Positions 36,799 through 48,180 of a stretch of DNA of 64,000 nucleotides are shown piece after piece (the first letter of the stretch is position 1; each line of letters begins with the position of its first letter). Origin of the DNA: Annona cherimola (taxonomy: Eukaryota > Streptophyta > Magnoliopsida > Magnoliales > Annonaceae); the NCBI GenBank assembly GCA_030490835.1, contig CM059971.1, forward strand, positions 98,794,595 through 98,858,594, in the 5' to 3' direction. The position numbers and the translations under genes are program-made. Below the pieces are notes generated by a model. The model was not told the DNA's origin. It did not search any database and saw only the letters and a program-made list of their open reading frames with translations.

Positions 36799-37530
36799 TA
36801 GGGGTGGAAATTGAGGCGGGTCAACCTCTCACCCGGCCTTGACCTGACTCATTTTTGACCGGATAAAATTAATATATTTTTGACCGGTATAGGAATGAGT
36901 CAGAAATTTTGACCGAATTCAAAAATAGGGTCGGGATGGGTTGGCTATGTCCCGACCCGAAGAATCCAACCCGCCTCGCATATATTAATTTATTAAAAAT
37001 TATAAGCTTATGTTTAAATATTATTATTTTCTTTCAAAATTATCACTTTTTACAATCAACTCTATTAATAAAAGAATCAATTTATTCAAAAAACAATATA
37101 ATAATTAATAAGAAGAATTCGTACATATATAACTCTTATGTATAATCTTATATTAATCTATTTTAATAAATTTATATTATATTTTCCCATGTTTTGTTTT
37201 CTTAATTATGTATTTTTTAATAATTAGTGAAATATTGAAGCATATAATATTTAAATTTAGTATAGATGTATTTTTATATTTAATAAGTATATAAATTCTT
37301 AAAATCATCTTATTTGACCTGCATTTTTTACCCGACCCGCTATTCTAAAACCGGTTCGATACCAACCCGAAGTTTGTCTTGGAACCTATTAAAAAAATTT
37401 TGAGAGTCAAACTGATCATGTCCCGACCCGGTATAAAAAATTGATCAAATACTTTTTAAAAAAAATAAATCAGGATTGAGCACACTCTGACCCGGTACGG
37501 CTCACCCGATTCCCACCCTACCACACCCTA
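36799..37530. mobile_element. hAT-like non-autonomous element, second family
   Basis: TAGGGGTGGAAATTGAGGCGG at the left and CCCGATTCCCACCCTA(CCACACCCTA) at the right. Flanks CCACAGCT (36791-36798) and CCACAGCC (37531-37538) give an 8-bp TSD with one change. The subterminal parts are rich in CCCGACCC/GGGTCGGG-like words. The interior resembles that of the degraded element at 45395-46197. No coding capacity. Confidence 0.75.
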
Positions 37531-38266
37531 CCACAGCCGCACATTACGCACCGAAGCATCTGGAATTTGTGAATATCATTCCCAGAGTGATCGAAAATGT
37601 TCCTATCTAGCCACGGAGATTTCATCTCATTTATTAGTCGTATACATCTATCAACGGCTTAATAAATAATGACGGTGCCTTTTAATTCTAAGTTGTAGAA
37701 ATTTTATTTATTTATTTATAGGAGAAGACAAGTCGTAGAATTGTGTGTGTAGCTTCTACTCTGGCCTGAGAAAATGTCTGATACGTCATCATCGTTGCCA
37801 GAAATGCAAGACAACGCAATTTATGAAGTACTGTTATAAAAACAAGGAATCAGCACGCATACAGTCTAGTTCAATGATTTTTGATTCAGTGGCATATTTG
37901 GGTGCCACTTAAAATCAAATATTATTCTACGATTTCAAATTTTTGAATAGCAAGGACGGTCAGATGCCAAAACCAAGGCACGTGGGATGATTTAAGTTGT
38001 GCGGGGCATGCACGACCCAGTGACAATATATTGAAAGGTAAGCCAAATGCATACGTTCAAATTATGTCATGACATGGGCATCAGACGTTGCCATTAATAT
38101 TGTGGGTTGTGATATTGTATGATGCGTATCTATCGAATTGTGTACGGGTAAATTATTATTGAAGCGTCATTAATTAGATGTTCACGGGCATCATAGCATT
38201 CAAAGAAGGTCGTGATTGCTGTATGTATGTATAGATGCTTCATTTATCTTCGGATACTTCAAGAAC
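37531..38266. other. Intergenic, no gene recognised
   Basis: No convincing frame, repeat or element boundary. Confidence 0.5.
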
Positions 38267-39215
38267 TTTTTTTTTCTTGATAATTAAAAGAATGACCATT
38301 ACAATCCCAACACCTGCTAGTCCATAGGTTGGACACAGGGAGAAGGGATGAAGTAGTCCTTATAGCAAAAGCTTTAATTTCCTCAATGGGAGAAGGGATG
38401 AAGTAGTCCTTATAGCAAAAGCTTTAATTTCCTCAATGATTGCCCCTACTGATGAAAAGATGAATCTCTCAGTTTTCAAAAAATCAATAAGAATGAGTGA
38501 ATCAAATTCCACCTGTACATGTTGAAGTTTAATTTTCAGCACCCACATAGTAGCAAGCAAAATAACATTGGCTTCCATAAACAATTGATCCATCCTACCC
38601 CTGTAGTGCCATCCTTTGGCTGCGATAAAAAATCCTTTTAAGTCTCTTATGACCATTGGAAAACTCATACAATCTTTGACGAAGATCCATCTTCCATCCA
38701 CATTCAATCTAAACGAACCGGCAGGAGGTTTGGTCCATCTTGCAACAAATTGACGGTCAAGAAGGCTAGTTCCTATGAGACATTTTTCCTTGCACAGCTG
38801 GTCCATAAAATTTAAGCATAAATCCTAAATGACCTTGATCACTGATAGGATCCTCTCTTCCCTAAACTGATTTCTCGTATGCCATATGCGCCAACAGTAT
38901 AATAAGAAAAGAGAAAGGAAATCCGTCTTCTTTCCCAAAATTAACTTGGACATGGTGTCATGCACCAACCGAGATGTGGTCAAATTGATTGCCCCCTTGA
39001 TTGCCCAAAATGCCTCTTAAGGCTTCAGAAACCATCTCATAATTAATGAAGAGGTGGTCAATATTCTCGACCTATTGCCTACAAAACAAATAGTTTGAAT
39101 CAACCAAGATGCCACGCTCACGAAAATTCAATTGCGTAGGAAGGACATCCTTTAAAAGTCTCCAACCAAAGACCATCACTTTGTTGGCAAATTTGGTTTT
39201 CCAAATGTAGACACC
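38267..39215 (-). pseudogene. Truncated LINE (non-LTR retrotransposon) 3' part: zinc knuckle plus RNase H
   Basis: Read on the minus strand from about 39215, the order is IWKTKFANKVMVFGWRLLKD, then LPTQLNFRERGILVDSNYLF, a CRQ-stop, and HLFINYEM. This is the pattern of the zf-RVT region found at the end of plant LINE ORF2. An CWRIWHTRNQF segment follows (about 38870-38900). The RNase H-like domain is the 148-codon frame at 38360-38806, with WTKPPAGSFRLNVDGRW and a later VIRDLKGFFIAAKGW motif. A T run on the plus strand near 38266-38275 fits the 3' poly(A). Stops break the reading frame and the reverse transcriptase is missing, so the copy is 5'-truncated and dead. Confidence 0.75.
38338..38438. 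repeat. 50-bp tandem duplication inside the LINE remnant
   Basis: GGAGAAGGGATGAAGTAGTC...TTTCCTCAATG occurs twice head-to-tail (starts at about 38339 and 38389) with no visible difference. This points to a recent duplication at the 3' end of the RNase H frame. Confidence 0.95.
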
Positions 39216-39412
39216 CCTCCCTTAAGCACAAAAATGAGAATGAGATCCAAGTCCAACAAACCATCCAAGAACAAACAACAATGGGCTTAAAAACCAACAA
39301 CTCATTCAAAACAAATCCAAAGCAAACCCAAGCAAAACCAAGTCAGGCCTAACACTAGACAGGCTCATCCAGCCTTGACCCATAGGAACAAAGTTCCAAC
39401 AAGCCACCAACT

Positions 39413-39538
39413 GAGCTCTACAATGCAGTCCACTAGATCCAACTCACCAGACACGGAACGGGCTCTACAACAGCAGCCCACCAGATCCAGCTCACCAGAC
39501 ACGGAATGGGCTTTACAATTGCAGCCCACCAGATTCAG
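39413..39538. repeat. 48-bp minisatellite, about 2.5 copies
   Basis: The unit contains GGGCTCTACAACAGCAGCCC, then ACCAGATCCAGCTCACCAGA, then CACGGAAT. Copies start near 39413, 39460 and 39508, and the last is partial. Confidence 0.8.
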
Positions 39539-39687
39539 TCTCAGCTCAAAATAGCGGGCTCTTCAAACAACAGTCCATCAGGCCTCAACAACGGTCCACT
39601 TGGAGCAACGAGCTCCAACCAGATCCAAGTCCAGCTACAACGGACTCCCATCCATGGCCCAAAGCTTACTCGGCCCGCTCCACCATC

Positions 39688-39695
39688 TATAAATA
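39688..39695 (+). promoter_or_regulatory. TATA box (TATAAATA)
   Basis: TATAAATA followed by GGGAGCGAAG. Probably the promoter of the LTR-like block rather than of a host gene, as no host coding region follows. Confidence 0.5.
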
Positions 39696-40200
39696 GGGAG
39701 CGAAGCCTCCCCTCTCAAGACACTTGGAGGAGGCATCCCAGAAGGGAGGACAGGAGTCTACAGCAAAGTCTCGGCATCCCGATTTTCTCGCCCTTCAAGC
39801 TCCAAGCCCCTCCAGCTTTCCCCTTTTTCTTCTCTCCCGCTTTCTTAGATCCTTTTTTATTTTTCCTTTTTACGCCCATGTAAACCGCCTCAGGTTGACA
39901 GATTTCACCATATCTGTTTTAATCTGAGGGCCGAAATCCAAAACTCTGTACGATCGGTGCCTTTATTCATTGAAAACAGGGACTGATCTTATGGTGACTC
40001 CATTTTTTTTATTTTACGCAAATACTAATGCGTTTGTTTGAGTTAACGCTCCGGCAAGGCGGGCGCACACGGATCCCCAAGTTCCAGCATAATACGCTGT
40101 CGTTATGCTGCCGAATCCATGACTTGATCCGTGTATAAAAAGTCCCGTTTTAGCCGTTATGCCGCCGAATCCACAGGAGGACACTCATATGTCAAGCTAT

Positions 40201-41287
40201 CTAAAGATCGTCAATTCTAACACGTTTTACTCCATGAGAATGTGGATAGTCATATTCACATGAGTTTTTTTTTGTATATTGACTCAAAGATCAAACATTG
40301 CTCACCCTGATGATTACTTGAAATTCATTCCATCTAATTCTTTTTAAATCATTTGTGAAACTGGGTTTCATCCAACTAGAAAAGTTACATGTGCCTCATT
40401 TAATAAATATGAGATATTGGCGTAATAAAATTTATATTAATTCAAACTCTAAGCCATCTAAAATATTTTCTTTTATGGATTAACGATTAACGATTCTAAT
40501 ATGGTTTGGGTGAAATTATAAATACATACCTTAATTTTATAAAATTTCGAATCATATAACATTGGCATAAAATTGCAAGTGTATCCCATTTATCAAGGTT
40601 TCATAGTTGACTATGTTTCTTTGAAAGTAACAAAAATTCTTCTACAAAAAGGAATGACAATTAAAATTAAAGTAAATGACGAAAATTCCATGCAAGAGGG
40701 ATGATTATTATAATTATTATTCATGTTTCAAATATTGTAAAAATAATTAGAAAAAATTTATTATTAAATAATAAAATATGCAAATGAATATTTTTAATAA
40801 TAAAAATAAACTAATCAATTTAATATATTTCCATTAAATGAAAATTACAGAAATACTTTACAAAAGCTTTTATAATAGAATTTTTTTATAAAATATTCAC
40901 CACATTAAATAGATTAATTACATTTTGGTCAAATTTTGAAATTTCATACAATATTGATATTAATAATGTTATAAACATAATATAAAAATTTTGGAAATTT
41001 GCATGATAAATAATTTTTGAAAAATTAATTTTCTAAGATTATGATAAGAAAAATATCATCAAAAAAGAATATAATAAGGAAATATTTTTAAAATATTTTT
41101 CAACAAATAGATTAATTTTATGCTATCAAATTTCATAAATTTTTATAAGAAATATTTTTAAAAATTCATTTTCTAATGTTATAATAGAAATGCATGAAAT
41201 ACCTTAAAATAAAAATATTTTAAAAATATTCTTCCTATCAAATAGATTATTTTCGTGTCAGACATATGTGTAAATTTTTTACATTGA
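40201..41287. other. Very AT-rich intergenic DNA
   Basis: No gene, repeat ends or credible frames; mainly A/T runs. Confidence 0.5.
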
Positions 41288-41565
41288 GGGTATGTTTGGT
41301 AAATTGATAAAAACTTTTGAAGAAAATTTTTTTTATGTAAAAAGTTTTTTAAATGTGAGAAATAAGGTAATACGATAAGTGTAGTGTTAAGGAGTAAAGA
41401 AAATAAAGTTAAAATAGATAGATTAGTTACTTGAGCAGTTGTATAGAAACGGTTGAAAAAGTATTGTAATTTTACAGAAAGATACGAAAAATAATTAAAA
41501 ATAAGATAATTATAGGGATTGAAAAGTTTTTAGTTGAAAATTTATAATGTTGACCAAACACACCC
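41288..41565. mobile_element. Tourist-like MITE
   Basis: GGGTATGTTTGGTAAATTG at the left and GACCAAACACACCC at the right enclose the 278-bp family body (GGAGTAAAGAAAATAAAGTTAAAATAGATAG). The TSD is unclear (TGA versus AAA). Confidence 0.7.
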
Positions 41566-42199
41566 AAAGTAGATTAGTTATTTCATATACACGTTAACAA
41601 TAGTAGCTAACAAACTCTAACCATATAAGTATAAAAGAAATTTTGGGAAAATTTCATAAATATAAGAGTTTTTTTTATATAAGAATATAGGAGTAATTGA
41701 AAATTCACGAATTTGTAAAAAATGATAATGAAAACTTGTAGGTATATTTAGGAATTTCTCTTTGGTATTATATGCAATCAAATTAAATTTGGCAAAAAAA
41801 AATTGGTAAGGGCACACAAGAACTTTTGTTGCATTAAGCCGCATATGGATGGCAACTAAGTGCATTGCATTTTAATTGAATCAAATGAAATGAGAGAAGG
41901 CGGCAAGATGGTGAGGCCGGTGCCCATCCAGGGTTGGATGGACGAACAAGCACAGCCTGTATCTCAGTTCCATACATGGAGGCGTCATATGCGGAGTACA
42001 TGTATCAGCCTATGCATTGCCCAACACGGGTGACAGGAGGAAAACAGAAGGTCATGGATTCAAATACCATCGATTAATGCAAACAACACCCATTTCTTAG
42101 CTTACCAGGTTTGTTTGAGACCAGCTAATTCCTTCTTTCTATTGATTTTTACTATCGAGCCCATTTATCTGTTTTAATTCCTAATCATTTGTGTGATCT
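41566..42199. other. Intergenic, no gene recognised
   Basis: The 82-codon minus-strand frame at 41617-41865 has no recognisable domain. GGATTCAAATACC near 42057 vaguely resembles a polymerase III B box, but no SINE head or tail is convincing. Confidence 0.45.
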
Positions 42200-42499
42200 C
42201 TAAGTTTGATGTTCACTGAGGAGGATACTGGAAGAAAGTTTTGGAAGAGCTTGCTGACTGCCGGAGATTGAAAACGAGTCTCGCAATGCTTTAGAAAATG
42301 CATGGATCCAGAGTTTCTGGTCTGGCTCTGATGCCCCAGGGATAGGCTCAGGTTTACCCATTACTCCGGAGAAAGATCGTGGGCTTCTCGGAGATGAAAT
42401 GGGCTCGGGAGGACAGCGGAGTGGATCATCAACCCGCGGGATGGCATCTAATTCAAGGTGCTGCTTCTCCACCTCCTCCCATGCTAACGCCTCTGAGAA
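42200..42499 (-). pseudogene. Exon-like gene fragment, product unrecognised
   Basis: On the minus strand a 3' splice-site-like TTTTTCTCAG (near 42493-42502) opens into about 95 codons. They begin ALAWEEVEKQHLELDA and continue with proline/serine-rich PEPISSPRSPRSF, GVMGKPEPIPGASEPDQK and KLWIHAFSKALRD, ending at a stop near 42200. Composition and GC content are clearly higher than the surroundings, which suggests a real last exon. I do not recognise the family and see no upstream exon; a Tourist-like MITE lies immediately upstream. It is probably a captured or orphaned exon. Confidence 0.4.
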
Positions 42500-42515
42500 A
42501 AATAAAATGTGCATT

Positions 42516-42857
42516 TGAAAAGTAATAAAATTTTTAAATAAAAATTTAAAGCAATTAGATGAAAAGTTTTTGAAATTAGAAAAAAATGATGTAATATGAT
42601 CAAAGTAAAGACAAATCATAAAGATAATAAAGTTGAAATTCTTTTTTATCGTAAGAATAAAGTTAAAATTGATAAATTACTTAAAGTTATAATTGATAAG
42701 TTACTTATATAATAGTTGTATAGAAATAATTGAAAAATATGATAATTGTATAAGAAACGTAAAAAATAATTTAAAAATAAGATTGTTGTAAAGAATGAAA
42801 AATTTTAAATTGAAAAGTTTTGATTTGAAAAGTTTTATTAGTAACCAAATTTGCCTA
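42516..42857. mobile_element. Tourist-like MITE with internal duplication
   Basis: The body matches the family (GATGTAATATGATCAAAG, AATAAAGTTGAAATT). The right end is GTAACCAAATTTGCCTAAAA. Internal duplication of AAAGTTAAAATTGATAA(A/G)TTACTTA words makes it longer than usual. The left end (AAAGTAATAAAATTTTTAAA) is weak. Confidence 0.5.
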
Positions 42858-43489
42858 AAATATAAAAACAATTCTTCAGCGATGCACTCCAGCAAGAATC
42901 TTGTCATGGTCATGATTGACAAGATTCTCGCCTGGTGATATAGAATGAGGGTACTTAGGTTTGAGCGGTTTTACTAGTCAACCTTATCCTATAATTCATG
43001 CGAAGGCCCTATGGATTCGTTTCAAATCCAAATTTATTCCTTTGATATTAAATATTTACACTAAAATGACCAAATTTTTATTTCATGTAAAATAAAATGG
43101 TAGAGGTTGATTACAGAATATAAGAGAGAGAAAAGACAAATCACTGTAAGAAGAAAAGAAAATAAAAAATTAAAAACACATTTGAGCTCTAAAAATAAGG
43201 TTATGTAGTCTACATAAATGATAGCACATAAAAATGACTAAAATGGCAAATGGCTGCCAAATAATAATTAGTGGACTTTTTTGTTTATTTTTTTAAACAA
43301 ACCAACAAGCAAGAACCTCTCCACAAACTTTTCCAAACTCGCCAGTCTAGGAAGGAGAAGGGAGATCCATTGAAACAAAAAAAACATGAGAGTCTTTACA
43401 TAGCTATTCATTAATGCATTGAGAGAGAGAGAGAGCCCCTCCATACATGCTGCTCATTGATACTTAACAGGGCAAACTTAGCTAACTAG
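42858..43489. other. Intergenic, no gene recognised
   Basis: AT-rich with a short (GA)n run near 43423-43435. No gene or element boundary seen; the 3' end of the neighbouring LINE may extend into it. Confidence 0.45.
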
Positions 43490-44912
43490 TGGGTAGCCTG
43501 ATTCCCAATTCTAAGAGCATGCTTATATGACACCTCACCCAGTTGGTCTTTAACAATTTCAATATCGTCCAGGATATACCTGAGGTTTGATGAGGTATTG
43601 TCCGATTCTTCAGCTAGTGAATGGCGATGATAGAATCACTCTTTACATCAATGTTAGACGCACCCATTTGCATAGTCCATTGCATTCCTTTGAGAATAGT
43701 AGTCAGTTCCATCCACAATGGTTGGGCAATACCACTGATCTTGCTACACATTGCTGCAATGAAATAGCCTTTGTATCTTCTCAAAATAGCTCCAAAAGCC
43801 ATCACATTCCCTTTATTATTGCATCCTGCATCTACATGTAGCTTCTCCACATGAAAGAACTTCCCCTTTAGCCAAAACCCAATTTCAAGAAAATATTTTG
43901 CCTTTAGTAATTTATGACATAGAATTTCCTTCTCAATTGCCACTTGGATGCTTTCCTTGCCACTAATGCTAGATTCAAGGTATAAAAGTCCTTGAAACCC
44001 ATACCTTTACGTGCCTTGGTTCTACACATATTTGCCCGAGAAACTCACACCTTATTTTCCTCTTACCTTCATTATCTCCTCACTAGAAACAACTTGAAAT
44101 TGCATTTAGTTCTTCACAGAATTGTATTTTTTTCCAAATTCTTTCCATAGGATACTGAAATACAACGTTCTTTCTTCTCCCCATCCAAACAGGTAGTCCC
44201 AAATAATTCTCCAAACTTTTGCCCCCAAACCAAAGAGATCTTCTATGTGCCTTATCTGATCAAACTTAGTATTGCAATTGAAATATATTGCTATTTTGTC
44301 CATATTGACATTCTGCCTAGAATATTCCTCATAAGTGTGCTAAACTCTTTTTAAGATATTAACCTCCCTAACATTTGCACCTATGAAAAGTGGAGCATCA
44401 TTTGCCAACATTCTTTATTTCTACAGTTCGGAATCCTCTTTAGAGTTCCCTTTTAGTGAGCTTGCCTGATAAGTATAGATAATCCCTTTGCGAGATAATG
44501 GGAGAGTGGCTTTCCCTATCTTAGACCTCTACTTGGGTAGATAATCTCTGTAGTGGTGTAGCTAAAACCCACCCTATAAGTAACTAATGAGACACAATTG
44601 AAGATTCATTTAATGCAATGTTCATTAAAATTCATTTTATGCATCACATCAAGAGGTATCTCCATTCAACTCGATCATATGCTTTGGACATGTCTAGCTT
44701 CACTACCATATAAGCTTTCTTCCCCTTCTTCATACCTTTTAAAGCATGGATCGCCTTATGGCTAGTAGTATATTATTTGTAATTTGTCTGCCCAGAACAA
44801 AAGCATTTTATTGAAGAGAAATAATGTTTACGAGACAATCCCTTAGTCCGTTGGCCAACACCTTTGCTAAGACCTTATAGATGATATTATAGAGGCTTGA
44901 CTCTTTTGCTTA
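43490..44912 (-). pseudogene. Decayed LINE (L1-type) with reverse transcriptase and RNase H remnants
   Basis: Minus-strand reading from about 44912 gives SLYNIIYKVLAKVLANGLRD, then NAFVLGRQITNNILLA, KLDMSKAYDRVEWRYL (about 44665-44715), and a degenerate catalytic box LANDAPLFI in place of the usual FADD core. Next come QNVNMDKIAIYFNCNTKFDQ (near 44245-44305) and finally the RNase H-like KLHVDAGCNNKGNVMAFGAI frame within 43614-43943. These are the ordered signatures of plant L1 ORF2. Several stops and frameshifts break it, and the zinc-knuckle part between reverse transcriptase and RNase H is missing. It is a dead copy, distinct from the one at 38267-39215. Confidence 0.8.
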
Positions 44913-45394
44913 TTGTTTGAATTGTAATCTTTTATAACAATGTTACATATTTTTCATCTTATATTATATATTACCAATAGAATAATCTTTTTATACCAAC
45001 TTACATCATGCAAAAGGAGACCAAAGCTCCTCACACGCCCACGAGAAGTGAAACACCCATAAAGGGAGAAGTAGAGACCAAATCTTGATTTGGAAATTGC
45101 CGCCAAACACCCCTAAACAACTGAGTGTATGAGCTTTTTTGAATGGTTTGTTTCTGGCAATTAGTTTTACCAAACATCAAGAAGTAGCTAAAATTACATT
45201 TCTATCATAAAAAAGTACCATTGTTGCATTAAATTCTTCATAACATGGGCCTTGGACTATTTGGCCATAAGGTTTGCTCATGAGCTAGTATTTTTTTAAA
45301 ATCATTAAATACTATTTACATAGAAATATGCTAATAATGATAAATATTTTAATGTTTGTCGCAAACATCAACTAGGTGATCCCTACTAAAGTAT
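44913..45394. other. Intergenic spacer
   Basis: No domain or element ends recognised; AT-rich. Confidence 0.5.
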
Positions 45395-46197
45395 TAGGGT
45401 AAAAATGGGGTTGAGTTAACTCATGACCAACCTCAATTTTACATAGGATACGGACCCGGATTTTGATTTGGTAGAGCAACGTGGGTTAGGATTGAAACTT
45501 GTTTTTTAATTATGAGGGCATAATGAGTTCACAATGTCTCAATCCGTCTTAACCCACCTCCACCCTATAAGGCATTAATTATTTTATAAATCATATAACT
45601 TGCTTATGTGAATGTGGTTTTACTAGAGAGATATGTCTAACTTTATAATTTATTTATGTAGATGTATGTTTAACTTGATAACTTGCTTATGTTGATAAAT
45701 TTTATTTCTTAATTGCATATATCTTGTTCAAATTATTCCCCATATGGTTTATCAAAGGAATAAAAGTATGATCAACACCTTTAAAAAAATGAATATTATT
45801 ATTTTTAAATTTAGTAGTTTTAATTATAATTGAAAAATATATTTATATTATTTTTATTGAAGGTTAATACATATATTTATCAAGGTCAATTTGTAAATAA
45901 AATTATTAAAAAATCGTATTAATGCTTTATTATGGTAATTATGTTTTACTATATTAAATAATAAAATATTAAAACATTTAACCTTTAAATTTATCATAGA
46001 TGTAAGTTTATATTAATGTGCATATAAATTCTTAAAAATTATTATATTTGGACCTGCTTTCTCAACCAGAACCAGTATCCTACTACTACTGACCTTAAAT
46101 TCATCCAAAGTTTATCTTAAGATTTATTAAAAAAAAAAAAAGAAGGTAGAATCGGACTAACCTTGTGTGATTCAGTATGAAAAGTAAATTCGGATAG
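45395..46197. mobile_element. Degraded hAT-like element related to the one at 36799-37530
   Basis: The right half (TTTATCATAGATGTAAGTTT, ATATAAATTCTTAAAA, GGACCTGCTTTCTCAACCAG, CAAAGTTTATCTTAAGATTT) lines up with 37240-37400. The left end (TTAGGGTAAAAATGGGGTTG) is a diverged version of TAGGGGTGGAAATTGAGG. No TSD is readable. Confidence 0.5.
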
Positions 46198-46666
46198 AAT
46201 TTTTTAATGCTAGTGTCGGATTTACCGCGTGTGGAAGCAGGGCCAGAAAGCCCGTGGAGAACGCTCATACGTTTCCTTCCGCTGATGAGAAAAATTCATG
46301 GTGGACGGAATTGAGGATTTAATTTGCGGACCATCCATCCTTAATTCCGTTTAGCTTTTAGGCAAAGATAATAAGATAAGATGTGAAATTAAGGAACTGA
46401 TTTCGTGGATTCCGTTGTTTGGAAAACGTATTTAGTATTCTTTTCGCCCAATCAACACGACAAGTAGTACGTAGATGGCGTTCCGTTTCATGGGTTCTCG
46501 GTCAAAAAGTGAGACCACGAAATGGTGCTCCGTCCACCCATTGACATTTTTTTCCATTATTATAACCCACGTGAGTCACGTACTTGACCTGGTGGGTGCT
46601 CAAAGCTCAGCATCAATTACACTTCCGATTTTCACGTGCCCGCGCCATCCGCATCATGCTCAAGTG
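46198..46666. other. Intergenic, no gene recognised
   Basis: Moderately GC-richer, with CCCACGTGAGTCACGTAC (about 46566-46583), a G-box-like double ACGT motif. No transcript can be inferred. Confidence 0.4.
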
Positions 46667-47117
46667 CAGTGTTTTGAAAACCGTAAACCAACAGAATTAC
46701 GGTCCGATTTGGCACTGGTTTAGGATTTTTAAAGAAAACTGTTCAAACTGATTGAACCGTTCAGTTGAACAGTAAAAACCGGTTGGACCACGGTTCGGTT
46801 CAATAGATTTTCCTACTTTTTTTAGATCATTATTTCAGGTCAATGCACTCTTTCTAAATTGTTATAATTTATTATTATTTCTAAAATTTCATCTTGATTA
46901 GTATATGTGATTTATTTGTCCATTAATTTGCATAATAAATTTTAATATAATGGACTTGAATGTGTTGTTGACGTCATGTGTAGTTCTTTTCATTATATGA
47001 AATTTATATTTATATTTAATTTTTAAATAATTAAAATAAATTAACTATAATTATTACATCATAATTACGTTATGCTGACATCACGGTTCAATTTACAGTT
47101 CAATTTTGAAAACATTG
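46667..47117. mobile_element. hAT-like element with CAGTG ends (candidate)
   Basis: CAGTGTTTTGAAAACCG at the left is mirrored by CAATTTTGAAAACATTG at the right. Subterminal ACCGGTT/GGTTCGGTTCAA words occur at both ends. CAGTG/CACTG is a known hAT terminal type. The flanking 8 bp agree only at 5 of 8 positions, so the element is old or the call is wrong. Confidence 0.5.
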
Positions 47118-48180
47118 CCCATATGAATGTATAAGAGTGGCAAACCACCGTAATGTGTGGAAGCACATTTACTAATGTCAATAATTACTTCATTAATAAT
47201 AATTTTTTATTTTTACTTATATATTTTAATTATTTTTCTTTTCAACAATCTAAATTATTTCAACTTTACTTTGAGTATTTTTTTATCAATCACATAAATT
47301 TTAAAATATTCTATTTTCAAATTCCCGCCCCACCAGTTCCACAAAAAATTCGATTATTAAACATCCCATGTATCCGCAACTGGTCCTTGTGAAAAAAATC
47401 TTAGCGATGGAAAACGTGAGAAAGCTACGAACAGAAGTCGCATTAGCATTCGCATTTAGTCTTAATTGGGAGGAATTATCTACTTTTTTTTTTTTTTGTG
47501 GTAGTAGTAGGTGGAGAAAACAGATGAAGTGTGTCCCACGGCGTTCGGTGTTCCACGCGGCTTCCATAAGACCGTCGTCGTCTTCTTTGAGAATTTTGTC
47601 CATGGAAAGGTTAGAAGCAGAAGAAATTAACTACCACCGCAAGGACGTAAGCAGAAGCCGCATTGTCGAAAGCAACGTGAAATTGTCTCTCTCTTTTTTT
47701 TCTTCTTTTCTTTTTTTTTTTTTTTTGGGTTTCTGCCTTCTTTCCTCACCGAACCCATCCAATCCAATCCATGCACGTTTCCGAACGGGCATCAAATCTG
47801 CAGAAGTCATGTATTGGGCCGGGGATACATGAGCTTAAATCAGCTGGTGCGCCACTAATCGGATAAAACCTCACACGATCACCATGTGAACTTGCGCCTT
47901 GGAATGGACTGTCAGGCCCATTCCAGCGCATCGATTGACCAGATGTTCCGTTCACGCCACTGCTTCATGCTTTCAGCCCGCTTTGTTCCATTAGGCGCTA
48001 CTCCACAAGTCGTATTTCCACATTCCCGCCGTTGAACGACTGTTTATAAAAATGCACATATATACTTGGGGAGTCGTAGGCACTCGGCTTGCCTGCGGCC
48101 TCATGCACGGGCATCCGCGCACGATATTTCGTCCACTTCTTTTTCTTTATGAATTTAACGTATTATCGATGAAGTCTTCC
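47118..48180. other. Intergenic, no gene recognised
   Basis: Two T-rich runs (47483-47500, 47694-47726) and a GC-richer part at 47500-48120. Overlapping frames on both strands (for example 47368-47832 plus and 47746-47955 minus) lack recognisable domains. Confidence 0.45.

Larger units (their letters stand above)
39216..40200 (+). repeat. LTR-like block with core promoter (probable solo or partial LTR)
   Basis: CATCTATAAATAGGGAGC (39684-39701) is a strong TATA-box context, as in U3 regions of plant LTR retrotransposons. It is followed by a pyrimidine-rich leader, and later by CGGCAAGGCGGGCGCACAC-type sequence and a repeated CGTTATGC(T/C)GCCGAATCCA (about 40093 and 40156). Upstream lies a CA-rich stretch with a 48-bp minisatellite. 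I found neither a primer-binding site nor clear TG...CA ends with a 5-bp TSD, so the boundaries are only approximate. The 125-codon frame at 39506-39883 is read-through. Confidence 0.45.

Noticed and set aside
46566..46583. Double G-box as promoter of a gene
   Set aside because: No coding exon follows within reach on either strand; the ACGT motifs alone are not evidence of a promoter.
47368..47832. 154-codon plus-strand frame
   Set aside because: Contains a poly-Phe run from a T tract, has competing frames on the minus strand and no recognisable domain.
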